Assembly (NCBI GenBank): GCA_025766275.1
Contig: JAFKAC010000012.1
Location: 744,001-808,000, forward strand
Direction: 5' to 3'
Length of the DNA: 64,000 bases
Source: Lactarius indigo
Lineage: Eukaryota; Basidiomycota; Agaricomycetes; Russulales; Russulaceae
Below, piece after piece: positions 11,540 to 23,555 of the stretch. Made by a program: the position numbers and the translations under genes. The notes below the pieces were generated by a model. The model worked only from the letters and a program-made list of their open reading frames with translations, had not been told where the DNA came from and ran no database searches. Position 1 is the stretch's first letter; each line of letters begins with the position of its first letter.

Positions 11540-11740
11540 GTTGACATTTACCGTACTTACTGTCTCCGAGGCACGCGCCAGCTGGGAGTTCCGAGTGTCT
11601 AGATGGGAAACACATTGTACCCGCGCCGCCCATGTAGCTCTGGTCCACAACTGGTCCACATACTCTCATCTGACTTACCATTGTTCTACCTTTTGTCTTG
11701 TAGTCGTAACTGTGACCCACATGTATCTACGTATTAGTTT
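11540..11740 (+). repeat. CRN-N 3' flank repeat, copy after gene 3
   Basis: Shares 'gatgggaaacacat' and 'cttgtagtcgtaactgtgacc' with the flank of gene 2 (10360-10440), showing a common cassette origin. Confidence 0.5.
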
Positions 11741-12205
11741 GTAATCTCGAGTTACCTGGGACCACTTGAGTGAAGCCCACAGCGGGGCCGCAGGGCCTTA
11801 GTGACGCTCAGATCACCCCGATCCTGCAACACTTTCATGGGTCTTTCAATGTTATTAGTACTCCTTGCCGCGCAGGCCACGGAATCCAATAGATGTGGCT
11901 GTAGGAAATATATACCTGGGACATGGAGGCCATGGCTCTAGACTGAAGTTTAATCCCGCTGTCCACCCGTCTTCGCGACGAGGTGGCAAAAGCAGGCGGT
12001 CATATAACGGTCAATTTTATGTATCTTTGCGGTGAAATTTCTATGAGCAAGCAGAGTCAGACAGGAAGACAGACACGGCTTACTGTAACTCTTGAGAGGA
12101 ACAAAAATAGCATCTGACGGCACCATACATGAATCCATGGTTGAAATTTTCTCATAGCGCGTCATACAAGACTGCAGACATGTAATCACATAAGGAGTAA
12201 AGGAG
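11740..12205. other. Intergenic, no gene seen
   Basis: Only short overlapping open frames without family similarity. The right end is presumably the 3' untranslated region of the eL34 gene. Confidence 0.4.
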
Positions 12206-12209
12206 CAGA

Positions 12210-12698
12210 TCACGAGCGACCGCTCGTCGCCTTTTGCTGTGATTTGATGACACGCTTAACCACCTTTGCTTCCTCGATCAAGAACGCACGAACGATGCTA
12301 TCCATCACAAATATACCAAATCGACATCAACAAAGACGGTGGAAATAAAAGGAAAAGAAAGACGTACCGTGAGCGCACGCAGCCGCCACACCGTGAACCA
12401 CCATATGCCCGGCTGACGTGCTTTTGCGTCTTGGAGACCGATGCGTACTCACGCGGGCGGAGGGCAACAACCTATCGCATTGGATTGAATGTGAGCAACG
12501 TGGGTACAAGATCAGTACTGGCACAGTAAGAAAACATACCCCGCTGAGTTTGGAGCCACAGTCACCACACTTGGGCGCAGTAGGGAGCTTTTTGATGTGG
12601 TGGTAGCGGAGGATGCCGCCGGGGGTCTTGACAATGCGTCGTCGCGAAGACGTGGTGTTGTAAGGCTGGCGCTTGCGGAGGGTGACACGTTGGGCCAT
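12210..12698 (-). CDS. RPL34: 60S ribosomal protein eL34
   Basis: Three exons (12698-12540, 12471-12368, 12297-12210) encode 116 residues, the normal size of eL34. The start MAQRVTLRKRQPYNT, the segment RIVKTPGGILRYHHIKK, the zinc-binding cysteines of CGDCG and RCGGC, and the end VRAFLIEEAKVVKRVIK are diagnostic. The protein is part of the large cytosolic ribosomal subunit. Introns are 68 and 70 nt. The C-terminus has a short lysine/serine extension (QQKATSGRS). The ATG at 12696-12698 is the only one that gives the conserved N-terminus. Confidence 0.95.
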
Positions 12699-12699
12699 T

Positions 12700-14500
12700 A
12701 CTGTAGGGTGGTGAGGGGTACGATCTGGGTGGCGATGAGATGGTCTATAACAAAACGAAATAGAGCCGAGGGACAGGAATGGGACGGATCGTCATCTGCG
12801 TTCCCGAGCATATCTTCCTGTACTCGGGAACCTCAACAAAACCCCAAGACCAGCCAGACCCCCACCACATAGACACACTTCACACTGCATGACCCAAATC
12901 CCCCCGTCGATGCCGATGAATTGGGTAGGACCACACACCTTACAAGTTCAAAAAGCTAGAAAAAAACAGACAACGTTCGGTAAGAATACAGAGAAACTGG
13001 TCGACAGCGAGTGCTCACCTCTCTCGTTCTTGTCGTGTCGGCGGTGCTCTAACGTTGGACCAAAAGTCTTGGTCGTTCGGAAGAGTGCGGTAGCGGTGGC
13101 TTAGAAACTATACAGTTTATCGGTGTTGTCCGTCTTATGAGAAAAGCAGTTTCCAAAAAAGGGTGACCAATGGCCTAGATTGTTTACGTAGTACTGTGGC
13201 GTTCTCCAACCCTTGAACTTGAACTGGCTTGAGCCTTCACATGCTTCACGAATCTGTACAATGTACATGGCCATTCTACGGAGACTAGGAATTATGTCGG
13301 CCTTCTTGAGTGACGTCATCTTGAGGCCTGTCTTTAGACCACGCAGGACAAGTGGCGGCTCTGTGAGTCGTGCCAGTGAAATGCCTCAAGTTGCCCAAAA
13401 TTACGCTTCTCTGCCTACAAACTATACTCGGGTGGCGGTGACATGTCTCCTTTGTACCTTGGTACGCGACTGCACGCGGCATCACGCCACTTTTGGGCAG
13501 TGTTACTGCTCATTGACCGGATACAAAGAGATAATCGTGATAACGACCTTGCCCAGCTCTCTGTGATTTGAAAAACCAGCTTATCTATCCTCGGCCAGTT
13601 TTGTACTGTCTCTTTCACAACACTAGTAGACTTGCTCGATACATTTCGGTGGAGCACGAAGTTCTCCTTGACTTTTGTTAAATCACCGACAAATTCACAC
13701 TCTGCGCATGAGCGCAGTATGAGAGAAACGCTCTAACGGGAACACTAGCATTACGGATTGAATCCTCAGGCCGGTGGCCATACCATGCATCAGAGTGCTA
13801 GTGACATCACAAATTGTCCATCACGAGAGATCTCCTCATCGAGAACTTCGAGAAGAATGGCGGCTAGCAATACCGGGATTAAACAAGCCGTATATCTCCG
13901 ACAGTAACGCCGCCCAACATTGATCATATCGCTGGACTCCCAGAGTCATTTTGGCATTCATATTGGGTCGAACCAGTCCTCAAAAGAGCACAAACGCCAC
14001 CGCAATCTCACACTCTGTCCACTGCTCACTCATCTGTTGTTACGTGTGGGCGACCCACCCTTGTATCGTGCCTGGATTGTAGCCATGTGCTCACGGCGCT
14101 CTTTCCCTTCTAAGCCCGGGCCCTCGCGGCTGGCATCTTCCGACTGTACTGTCTCCATTGTATACAGTAAGTGACGGGGGCGAGTCAACCGCGCCCGTAG
14201 CAAGTTCATTGAACGTCTATTTCCAAACCCGTGTCATATTGAGATTAGGTTTTCTGTTATATAGAGAGTTGCGCCAATAATTCGTGGGACATCTCCACAC
14301 CGAGCGTCTCCTGTTGACGGGTATATTCTCCTGGGTCTAAGTGCTTTCACAGGCCTGCTCTAGTGCTGGACTGTATATAGTATGCGCGAATTCTGCCGGC
14401 GCGACACCTGGAACTTGTGTAGATAGATAACGACGCAGGCTTCCTTAGGATAACACACACCTTTCTTCCCGTACCCTCGCTATTTGTTTCTTACGAGTGC
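12700..14500. other. Intergenic region, eL34 promoter side
   Basis: The first few hundred bases must hold the eL34 promoter and leader. A 'gtgctcacct' near 13011-13020 (GTGAGCAC on the minus strand) could be a donor of a leader intron, but no supporting coding signal exists. From 13100 to 14500 I find only short open frames and no RNA gene. Confidence 0.4.
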
Positions 14501-14503
14501 GAT

Positions 14504-14812
14504 ATGCTCAACGAATGGCAACCAGACACACCTTACAAACTCGGTCACACAATCCAATTTGAAGGTATCGACTTCCTCTTCCCTTCGCCAGTCAAAAACT
14601 TATGTCTGACTGTGCCACGCCACCCTGACAGGGGAGAAGTATCAAATACTCAAGAAGCACGTATCCTCGGTAAGCCATGATGTAACGTCTCTTGTGTAAA
14701 AACTCGCTCAGAGACAAACGCGTTTCTGATAGAGCGAGAAAACACCACGAAACTCTCCCGATCTTTATGGGATCCCCGACAAATTCGCTCTCTGCGGCGC
14801 GGCGTGGTATGA
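14504..14812 (+). CDS. Possible small two-exon gene, unknown
   Basis: An ATG opens a frame (MLNEWQPDTPYKLGHTIQF...) to 14669, followed by GTAAGC and a 42-nt intron ending at the CAG at 14709-14711. The frame then continues to a TGA at 14812, giving about 88 residues (second exon TNAFLIERENTTKL...). I recognise no family. Splice signals and phase are consistent, but 42 nt is very short and codon evidence is weak, so this may be chance. Confidence 0.25.
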
Positions 14813-14825
14813 CAGCAGCGCCCTG

Positions 14826-15173
14826 ATGGGGTCCGACTTGGATGTCAAACGTCGCGGATTAGCTCCTGGCGGCTATCCGCACCAGAGTGACAAAACGACA
14901 AGCGCACGAGGGAAGAACACAAACAGCACGTCTCCTGTCTTCTCCTGGACCGCAGCGAAGACGGTCGCTTCGAACATCAAGAATATGTTTCCAAAGGCGC
15001 GACAATCCGCTACGGAAGAAAAGGCCGACAACCTTACCGCGCCGCTCTTGATAGGTAAAGCTGGGCATACGGTCCCAGAGTCGATCGCACGGAGCGCGCG
15101 GGAACCAGGCGAGTCGTTGTATGGAGGGGAAGAATCCAGCATCATGTCGGGTGTTGGTCCGAAGCACGACTAG
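14826..15173 (+). CDS. Possible small ORF, unknown
   Basis: Open frame of 115 residues starting MGSDLDVKRRG, polar and basic in its first half (TSARGKNTNSTS, WTAAKTVASNIKNMFPK) with no membrane segment or known motif. It lies between the small candidate gene to its left and the 3' end of GPI11 on the other strand. It could instead be a 3' exon of the preceding candidate. Confidence 0.25.
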   Translation: MGSDLDVKRRGLAPGGYPHQSDKTTSARGKNTNSTSPVFSWTAAKTVASNIKNMFPKARQSATEEKADNLTAPLLIGKAGHTVPESIARSAREPGESLYGGEESSIMSGVGPKHD

Positions 15174-15440
15174 AGGGAATTGTGCTAAGCATATCAGCAG
15201 ATGGGTAATTGGGCTTGCGGCATGTACGATGGAAGGATTTCTGTCTGGATGATATTTTTTCTGGTTCTATGGTCCGTGTAGACGAGTGCTAGGATCGGGA
15301 TACGAAAGTAATGTGACTTCTGACTCGGAGAAATCGGAGTGGCCTGTGTGTAGACGACAGTCCCTGGTAGCACGACAAGACGATAAAAAGGAAACAGGAA
15401 CCATTATGGACAGCAATAGCATCAATCCTGTACAGGAAGC

Positions 15441-16709
15441 TCAGTCCTCCTTCACGAGAGGCTTCTTCTGTTCTCGATCCTTCCGTCTTGTGCTCTTAAC
15501 GCCACTCTTACCCGCGCCACCGGAAGGCTCCAGCCTGTCTGCATCGGCGAAGAACAAGATTACGTTCACACCAAATGCAAGCAACGCGCCAATCATGTAG
15601 CCTAGCGACGCGCCTGCTGCTGGTGTGAGGGGATACGCCTGTAATTGACGGGGTCAGCTTTCAATGAAGGCACCGAATGTTATACATGGCGAATACCTGC
15701 CACGGGCGGTCCCAGTCGAGCCCAATTGGGATCACGCCGAACCACGCTCCAAGAAATGCGCCGTAAGTAGGATAGAGCAGGCACCGCTCAGCGGGCTTCT
15801 TCGTACTGCAGGATGACGATTACCTTCGGGACAAGCGTAAAGGTGAGAAAGAGACTTGCTTGCGCTCGACGAATATCCGTATCCAGAGGTCGTTCTGCAA
15901 GATGGAGTTGTTGGCGGACGCGGAGAGAAGCGGTAGTCCGAGATGCGGTGGACCCAGCGTGTATGCGGGAGGAAAAACAGTGTAGATGGAGAGGAGCCAT
16001 GCTAGGAGGGCGGTGTGCGGCACATACCTGGGATAGAGGGAGGGAGGGAGAATAAGCGGGGATAGACGGAATGTGAGCGGAGAGACGTGTGGGACAAAGA
16101 CGTACTGTACGAATGGCGCTCCGAACAAAATGATTATTGCGTGCAATACAAGGGCGGTGTACCCAGTGAAGACAAACGCATTCCAGATGTCCTGTATACG
16201 CGGAAAAGAACGCGGAGTTAGGAAAAGAAAGAAGTGGGTGCGGAAGGGAGTGCGGAGACAGACACGAGACGTACTCGTCGCTTGTGGGGATCGCCTTGGA
16301 GGCGCAGTTGGATGTTGCGCGAACCCAGGGTACCGTCGTGTACCCAGCGACGTAGTGAACCGGCCCACCAGGGTACGAGCAAGGTCGCGCCTAGACACGC
16401 CCACGCGAGAGTTAAGACTGGTCGCGCGGTGATTGGAACCAGGAAAGGATGTTGGGGTTTGTCAAGCCCACGTGCAGGTGGTGGGAGCGGTATGTCGGGA
16501 AGGGGGGTCTGGGGAAGCAGGAGGAGGGCGGCGGAGAGAAGTAGGACGTGGACGAGGATGAGCGGCGGATATTGTTTTGGGATCGCGTTTGGCAGAGACA
16601 CGAGTTCAATCTCCACGGGATCGTCGGACTCGAAATTGGTAGGAGGCCTTAACTTTTGGGCTCCTTTTCCAGAGGCAATATTTTTGAGGGCTTTGCGAAC
16701 GGTGGCCAT
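15441..16709 (-). CDS. GPI11: GPI biosynthesis protein PIG-F/Gpi11
   Basis: Five exons (16709-16275, 16191-16106, 16027-15860, 15805-15697, 15638-15441) encode 331 residues. The C-terminal half carries the PIG-F signature: LYPTYGAFLGAWFG, the motif PIGLDWDRPWQ and a following glycine-rich segment (PAAGASLGYMIGALLAFG). Several hydrophobic segments fit an ER membrane protein. PIG-F/Gpi11 is a partner of the ethanolamine-phosphate transferases Gpi7 and Gpi13 in the last steps of GPI anchor assembly. Intron 3 (15859-15806, 54 nt) has a GC donor (AA|GCAAGT) and a normal CAG acceptor; no GT in the area keeps the frame. The first exon is proline-rich with one long hydrophobic stretch. The tail is basic (STRRKDREQKK). 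Confidence 0.88.
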
Positions 16710-17112
16710 GTCGGGGGCGAAAGCGACAACGATGTCCGTCCGAATGTCCGTGAACCGGGGGTGGGGTCCGGTCAGGTCCGGTTCGGGAAGAAAAAATGAC
16801 AACGATTGATGACATCATGTGACCAGGATTTGGGAGTTTACTGGCAAAAAACAAGAACGAGAGCATGCAATGCCCGTGGGTAGAAATGTAACCACTCCCC
16901 GTCCTAGAGCCTACTTTAGATATGTATGATCGGGTCTGGGAAGGGCTTTACAATAGGTATGACTGGAGCCTTGGAATCGACTAGTAGTATAAAACAGACT
17001 CATTCGACATGGCACAACAAAACGGAACGAGATCAAAGGCTTGATCAAAGGTCCCTTAAGGGGTGCCATCCGCGTAGGGTGATTCGAATTAGTGGACAGA
17101 AGGACCGAGTGC
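16710..17112. other. Intergenic, no gene seen
   Basis: Contains the GPI11 promoter on the right side of that gene and the 3' flank of the FAD oxidase. No RNA gene or repeat was seen. Confidence 0.4.
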
Positions 17113-19092
17113 TCAGAGCTTCCATCCACCTGCAAGGCCCATTAAGTCCTCGGGATCATACTTCTCTCTGATTTCGCGCAGCCGCTGCAAGTTCCTACCA
17201 TATATCTTTTCTAGAGGCGTCCCAGACATTGCATAGTTCACATAGGCCGCCGCATTCTCCAGGTCCTGGCCGTCCTGGATTCCGGCTCTTTCCAAAGTCG
17301 CGGTGGATGTGCGCATGGCATCGTCCATGTGCTTATCGACCAATTTGTCAGTCCACCCGTAGTAGATGCTCGAGGGAAAGACGGGCCGAGTGCGGTCGGG
17401 AGGATAAGCAGATGGGCTTCCATGTGTGAATAAGTCAGATTCGAAGGGGTCAAGTGTGTAAACGACCAATACACTCGGGTCGTACTGGCTCAATTTCTTG
17501 CCATAGAACTGTATAACGAACGAGGCTGAACGACACGTTAACGTGCGAAGGTACTTTGGCGACAAACCTCGGTCTCGTTCATGAGCGCATTCATGATGGG
17601 CTCCGTGTAGTGCAAAATAGGGACGCTACTGAGGTAACCTCTGAACAATTCGGTAAGCCAAACCTGGAAACGGTACGCAAGCTTGGTTTCCTCTACCGTT
17701 CAATTGTAGGGAGGAATTGACTGTCAACGAATTCGACGAATGAACCCTTGGTGATGGACTTGGAAATGCTTGGCAGATTCAGCAACTCGTCGTACAGACC
17801 CAGAGGTGGTTCTGGTCCGTCATAAAACAGTGAAATGCCAAATAGTAGCTGCTAACTCCTATAATCAAGTCACGACGGAGGAAGTGGGCGTCTTACCGTG
17901 CCATTGGCGTAGACAAACTCTCCCAGTTGTACCGCCTTGTGGTCATGTGGCTCAGAGAGGAACTCGTAGAAAGCCTTTTGAGCCCCGTCCACCTGATCTC
18001 CAACGAAGTTGATCAGGGCAGCCTACCACATGCACCGTCAGGATACCACCTCCACAGAAGAAGTAATCACACACCCAAATATCTGGTTGTTTATGCGATT
18101 TCAGGGTGAACTTCGTGACGACCCCCTGTTAGACGTACTCATTCAGTCATGCAGGACTTAACCACAAAACGAACTTACAAAATTGTTGAGTCCACCCTAA
18201 CAAACCAAAGCACCAGTAAGTTCGCTATTCTGCCATAGTAGCCTTGGTTCGGACATACCCTAAGCCCGAACCAAAGATCTTCGTCCTTTTCTGTCACGGT
18301 CGTCACCTCCCCGCTCGGCAATACGAGCTCAAACTCGGTAGCGGTGTCTAACGTGAGACCAAATTGGTTCGTCTTCCAAGAGTACCCTGTCAGGCGGTTA
18401 TGGCCTCGAATCCGTGTCATGTAACCGGTAGTCAGGCAAAACACTCACCTCCTCCAAGGGTGAGACCAGAGACCCCGACGCCATTAATCCGACCACCGAC
18501 GACATTGATACCCTTGGGAACGATGGACGCGTACACATCTGTCCAAGTGAGTCCGGCCCCGATCTCGACCGTCTCAGAATCCTTGTTGATGAAAATGTCT
18601 TTAAAGCGGGTCAGCGAGATCTGTACACCGAGGGTCGACGAGAACCCGCGGTTAACGGAATGCCCCGCGCCCTTGACTGCGAACGGTGTGCGCGTCGACG
18701 CGAGTTCGCGAAGCTGCGGCGTTCACGGATAGTGACGTCAATCAAACGGCAGGGATGGGTGACAGCGCTTACGATTAGGCCTACGTCTTGGGGCGTTCCC
18801 GGTTCCACAGAACATGCAGATACTTGAGAACTCGAGTTCGCCCAGTGAGAGATGCCTGCCTCGAACTCCGGTGACCCTATGAATCCGGTATGAAATACGG
18901 AGATTGGACTCTCGTCAGGACGACCAATAATTGAATGTGATATGAGGACTCACCTAGATAGAATACTTGTGAAGCTGAGGAGATGGTCTGCTCTATCATC
19001 TTGCATGTGTCCTCGTAGCTAGTCACCGGAAACTGCTGGCATAGCACGGAGGCAGCAAGGAAAGCACCCCCAAGAAAAGCTGTTCCCAACAT
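17113..19092 (-). CDS. Secreted FAD-linked oxidase (berberine-bridge type), copy A
   Basis: Ten exons (19092-18954, 18876-18773, 18713-18449, 18386-18259, 18196-18179, 18125-18075, 18022-17897, 17848-17697, 17640-17568, 17508-17113) encode 483 residues. A hydrophobic signal peptide of about 18 residues is followed by the FAD_binding_4 domain. The GAGHS motif (His about 99) is the usual site of covalent FAD attachment, and GVSGLTLGGG and GGLNNFG line the flavin pocket. No cysteine is seen at the second attachment position. The C-terminal BBE segment (LENAAAYVNYA ... REIREKYDP) is complete. Such enzymes oxidise sugars, alcohols or alkaloids outside the cell and make H2O2; the substrate is unknown here. 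Every intron of the plus-strand paralogue at 42476 is conserved in place and phase. Confidence 0.88.
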
Positions 19093-19148
19093 GAGGATGT
19101 GTTAGTTAAAGAAAGCTTCCACAGCACCAAACTCAGTAGATATGGGAT

Positions 19149-19155
19149 ATTTATA
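19149..19155 (-). promoter_or_regulatory. TATA box of FAD oxidase copy A
   Basis: TATAAAT on the minus strand, 57 bases before the ATG. The paralogue at 42476 has the same box at the same distance within a conserved stretch (CTGATATAAAT). Confidence 0.6.
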
Positions 19156-19704
19156 TCAGCAATTTGGTGGGATCGTACAGCTCGTCGTGACGTGGAGGAA
19201 ATTAGAAAAGATGGAAATAAAAACAAAATGGGGTGTAAGCCGCTCGGCGCTCACCCTTGCGCTTCCTTTTGATGGGAGGGCAAAGGGCCTTGTGCAGACG
19301 TCTGATTACTCAATAGTACTCAATGATCGGTTAATGGGAGATTCAGCCCAACAACGTCGGTTCTCTATAACTGAATTTGCTGAACAGACGAGAAAAAAAA
19401 ACACTGCACGCGCACCAGGCCGCGTACTGTAACGCCAAAGGAATTCTACAAGGGGAAGGGGTCCGGACAGGACGGTGGAAGGAACAAGGGAAGGAAGCTA
19501 CACCAATCGATGGGCGCGAACTTGAGCGCGATTCCCTACCTGGTCACGAATTTTATGAAGTTCACGAGGAACGTACAATCGTTGTGAATTTGTCCCCACC
19601 TGGCGATCATTGATATTACAATCCTGGGGAATCGCTCAAGGCTTCTATCGTTGATGCACCTTCCTGTACAACGCATTGACGCTCACCAGCGCCTCATAAG
19701 GAGG

Positions 19705-19714
19705 CGTGACCACG
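19705..19714. promoter_or_regulatory. Conserved dyad upstream of STAND gene A
   Basis: CGTGACCACG, 77 bases before the ATG, next to a GCCTC-N5-GAGGC inverted pair (19691-19705). The same block precedes STAND genes B and C. It is a possible regulator site or an RNA hairpin in the leader. Confidence 0.35.
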
Positions 19715-19790
19715 AAGCAGTGTAAACAGTGTTCCCACTCTCACTTGTACGCGGATCATCCTCAGTTCCTCCACAGTCACTACTTCTCCC

Positions 19791-22700
19791 ATGTCCCAGA
19801 CGACTTCCGCAGCAGCAGCTTCTTCACCATTCCAAGACATTTTCAACGCTGCCTTGAAATCCTACCAAAAGCAGACCAAGAAGGATCTTATCGCACATCC
19901 GCTTGCCTCCCGGTTACAATCATGCGACTCAACTAGTGCTATCCTTGCTGTGCTTCAAGACCAAGTTAAAGAATTCAACCAAGCTCACAATGGTGATGAA
20001 AAATTGACAAAGTGGTTGATCCCAACTGTGAACGTCCTATATGCATTTTCTGCCGCCATGTCCGAGGGCGTCGGCCTGGTAAGTCTCGATATTGAATTAA
20101 TGGAAACCTCTCTGATCTATATTCTGTAGGTATTTTCCCCTGCGAAGGTGATCTTCGCAGGCATCGGTGTCTTCCTTTTGGAAAGTACCCTATCTATTCT
20201 TTAAGTGGATCATTCTGATGTTGAGGGTCTTATAGGCTGCCAAGGATGTTGCGGCAAGCAAAGACGCTCTTTCAGAGCTCTTCGAACGTATAGGGTTCTT
20301 TTTCAACCGACTCGAAACTTATACAGATGTGATACCAACTGCAGCAATGACAAGCGTAATCACGAAGATAATGGTGGAGGTGCTTACAATCTTTGGGATC
20401 GCAACGAAAGAGCTAAGGCGGGGATCAACAAGTGAGTCTTATCGGCTGTCTATTGACCTCTACTGAAGTTCGTGTAGAAAAGTTCCTGAAGAAATTGGCT
20501 GGAAGGACTGATCTGGAGGACGCGGTCAAGAAGCTGGACAGATTGACGCAAGAGGAGGCTCGGATGGCACTTGCAGAGGTTCTGAGGATCACACACAAGA
20601 TCTGTGACGGAATAAACATTGTCGATGGTAAAGTCGAGGACGTGGGCGACAAAATGCAATGCGTTGATGAAAAGGTAGACGAAGTCAAGTGTTCGTGATC
20701 TCCTAGCCTTGCCATCGCACGCTGATCGCGATTAAACCTGCTCACAGGGAACCAGATAAAACATCTCCTACGAGTGTGGCTCTCTCCCACAGATCCATCC
20801 ACAAACCACAACATCGCACGAAAGGCTCAACACCAGGGAACGGCTGTATGGTTCTTTCAAGGCAGTGTCTTCATCGAATGGAAGTCTACTGGCTCTCTTT
20901 TGTGGATTCATGGGAAACGTGCGTTTTTCGCAGGATATTTCGGGCTCGCGCCTTCTGACAGACTCCGATTTTCGTAGCAGGATCTGGAAAAAGCGTCATC
21001 TGGTACGTTGTCCCTTGCCTGCTTCATTTTGAGACTGATCTTTTGCCAGTTCCTCCATCATTCAAGACATTATGGCTGTATGCGAAGCGGGATCAGCTAT
21101 TATGGCCTATTTCTACTTCGACTTCCGGAATCTCAACAAGCAAACCTGTCATGATCTACTGCTTTCTCTCGTATCCCAGCTTTCTACTCGCTCTAGTCCT
21201 TGCTGTAACGTTCTCCACCACTTTTATAAGACACACGAAAATGGCACTCGACAGCCGAGCGACGACATTTTGAAGGAATGCCTTAAAGAGATGCTAAGAC
21301 TGCAGGGACAAGGTCCAGTTTTCATTGTCCTGGATGCGCTCGATGAATGTCCAGACTCGTCCGGGATTCCGTCCTCTCGTGATGAGGTCGTCCAGCTCGT
21401 GAAGGAACTCGTCGATCTTCACCTGCAAGGACTCCACATTTGCGCGACCAGTCGCCCAGAGGTGGACATCCGAGCTGTCCTCGAGCCGCTTGCATTTTGC
21501 TCGGTTTCACTACATGACGAAAGAGGACAAACAGCGGACATTGCCGACTACATTCGAAATGTCGTCGACTCATCCTCGACTGCGGCGATGAGGAGATGGA
21601 GAGTAGATGATAAGAAGCTTGTGATTGAGACGCTGACAGAACGAGCAGATGGAATGTGAGAGCATCAAGTTATCTATACTAACAGCCGTTTCTTATGTTG
21701 TTGTGCAGGTTCAGATGGGTATTTTGTCAGTTGGAGGCGTTGCGACATTGCTTCCCACCGAACCTTCGTCAATTTCTTAACGAACTTCCTGAGACCCTGG
21801 ACGAGACATACGAGCGAATTTTGAGGGGCATCAACAAGGCTCAAAGGGATAACGCCCATCGTCTGTTACAGTGCCTCGCTGTAGCTGTCCGGCCGCTTCA
21901 AATTGAGGAGCTCGCGGAACTGCTGGTGTTCGATTTCCAAGCGTCGAGTTCGGGGGGGATCCCGAAGCTGAAGGATGACTGGCGGTGGGATGACCAAGAG
22001 GAGGCCGTACTTTCGACGTGTTCAAGTTTGGTTGCCGTCATCTCTGATGGTGATTCGCAGGTGGTGCAATTCTCTCACTTTTCGGTGAAAGAATTCCTGA
22101 CGTCGCCTCGACTCGCACGGTCGGATGGAGATGTTTCGCGGTTTCATATTGGCCTCGAGGCGGCGCATACGATCCTGGCGCAGGCGTGCCTGGGAACACT
22201 GCTTCGGCTGGACGAACACGCTGATGCGAGAGGGTTTCCTCTGATCGAATACGCTTCCCGACACTGGATTGACCACGCACGATTCGAGAAGGTGTCATCA
22301 CGAGTACGGGGCGGGATGGATGACCTATTCGACACTTCTAAACCACATTTCGCAGCGTGGCTCCGGGTACACGACGTCGACGAACCCTGGATCTGGTTCT
22401 CACATCTGTCGCCATCACAGGGTTCCCCACTTTACTATGCTGCGTTCTGTGGACTTTGTGACCTAGCAGAGCGTCTGATCATGAAGTATCCCGAACAGTT
22501 AAATGGAGGTGGTGGTCGCATCCTGGCCCCGCTTCCGGCAGCTTTGCACAAGGGACACTTCAGTGTCGCGGATTTACTCCACAAGCATGGTGCAGACGTG
22601 AATGTTCGAGGCGACGATAATAGGACTCCGCTGTACACTGCGTCGATCGACGCACGCGTCGACATCATGCGGTGGCTACTCAATCACGGTGCAGATGTAA

Positions 22701-23122
22701 ATGCTTGGAAACGCGGCCGCCGGACTCCGTTGCACATAGCAGCATACCATATGCATCTCGATGCTATCCAAGTGCTACTTGAGCACAACCCGGACGTCGA
22801 CTCGCGGGATTCCAACGACCGGACTCCATTACACCACATCACGTGCTACTCTAGTGGTCATCTGGAGAGAATGGTCAGCGCCGTGCAGCAACTACTGGAA
22901 CATGGAGCGGACCCAAATGCATGTGACGTCACGCACTCGACTCCGTTACATCAAGCCTCGTCCCGGGGATTTCTCCAGGTAGCTCAAGTGCTACTCAGTT
23001 ATGGTGCGAACGTACATGAGAAGGATGAGCAGGGTAGGACGCCATTTGGAGTCGCTTCGGAAAACGGACACCATGAAATGACGAAACTGCTGTTAGAACA
23101 TGGTGCCGTGGCCCAGCCGTAG
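19791..23122 (+). CDS. Goodbye-NACHT-ankyrin STAND protein A
   Basis: Eight exons (19791-20078, 20130-20180, 20236-20431, 20478-20690, 20748-20918, 20978-21002, 21050-21655, 21709-23122) would give 987 residues. Residues 1-178 are the fungal Goodbye domain (FQDIFNAALKSYQKQTKKD, GIATKELRRGS). Next come a short coiled linker, a NACHT ATPase with Walker A GKPGSGKS (about 305-312) and Walker B VLDALDEC (about 409-415), a sensor R in ATSRPE, a winged-helix-like part, and seven ankyrin repeats (about 755-985). The family acts as a cytosolic NOD-like receptor in fungal non-self recognition. Problem: after exon 2 the expected donor reads GAAAGT, not GT or GC. Without splicing there, translation stops within nine codons. 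A weak GT inside the exon (20170) could rescue the frame with loss of four residues. Confidence 0.82.
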
Positions 23123-23129
23123 CTTATAT

Positions 23130-23555
23130 GCGTTCATGTTTCAGTTACCGACATGCAGAAATCTAATAATACCAGAATTATTTGTATACCGTAACCGCTA
23201 GACGAAACCAGAAGTGGCGCCGCGCAGGTATTGATATACGTCGATGAGTTGATGGACATCGCAGAATACACGCTGCGCTCCCACGTCATCGATGCCCTGT
23301 GAGCCATACATCCTTCAGAAGGAAGGAGGTATTCAACCCCGTGGAGAAGCACGACTTGCATCATATCAACCACGTTTCACAACTTGGCGACAAGCGTTCG
23401 GTGTTTCCTAACCGAGTCTTAACTGTATATGTGCATTACTAGAGATACAGTACTGTAGCGTCCTACCAGGGTATAGGAGACTGACATAGACCGCCATGGG
23501 TGGGAGAAAATAAGAGAAAAGTATGACGAGAGCTCCAGATTGATAGCAAGCGCAT
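23130..23555. other. Intergenic between STAND A and relic
   Basis: Matches the regions after STAND genes B and C, so it belongs to the duplicated block. No gene seen. Confidence 0.5.

Noticed and set aside
20205..20435. Alternative frame after the GAAAGT donor in STAND A
   Set aside because: Splicing at GAAA|GTACCC would enter this frame, but it is out of the Goodbye frame and ends in a stop.
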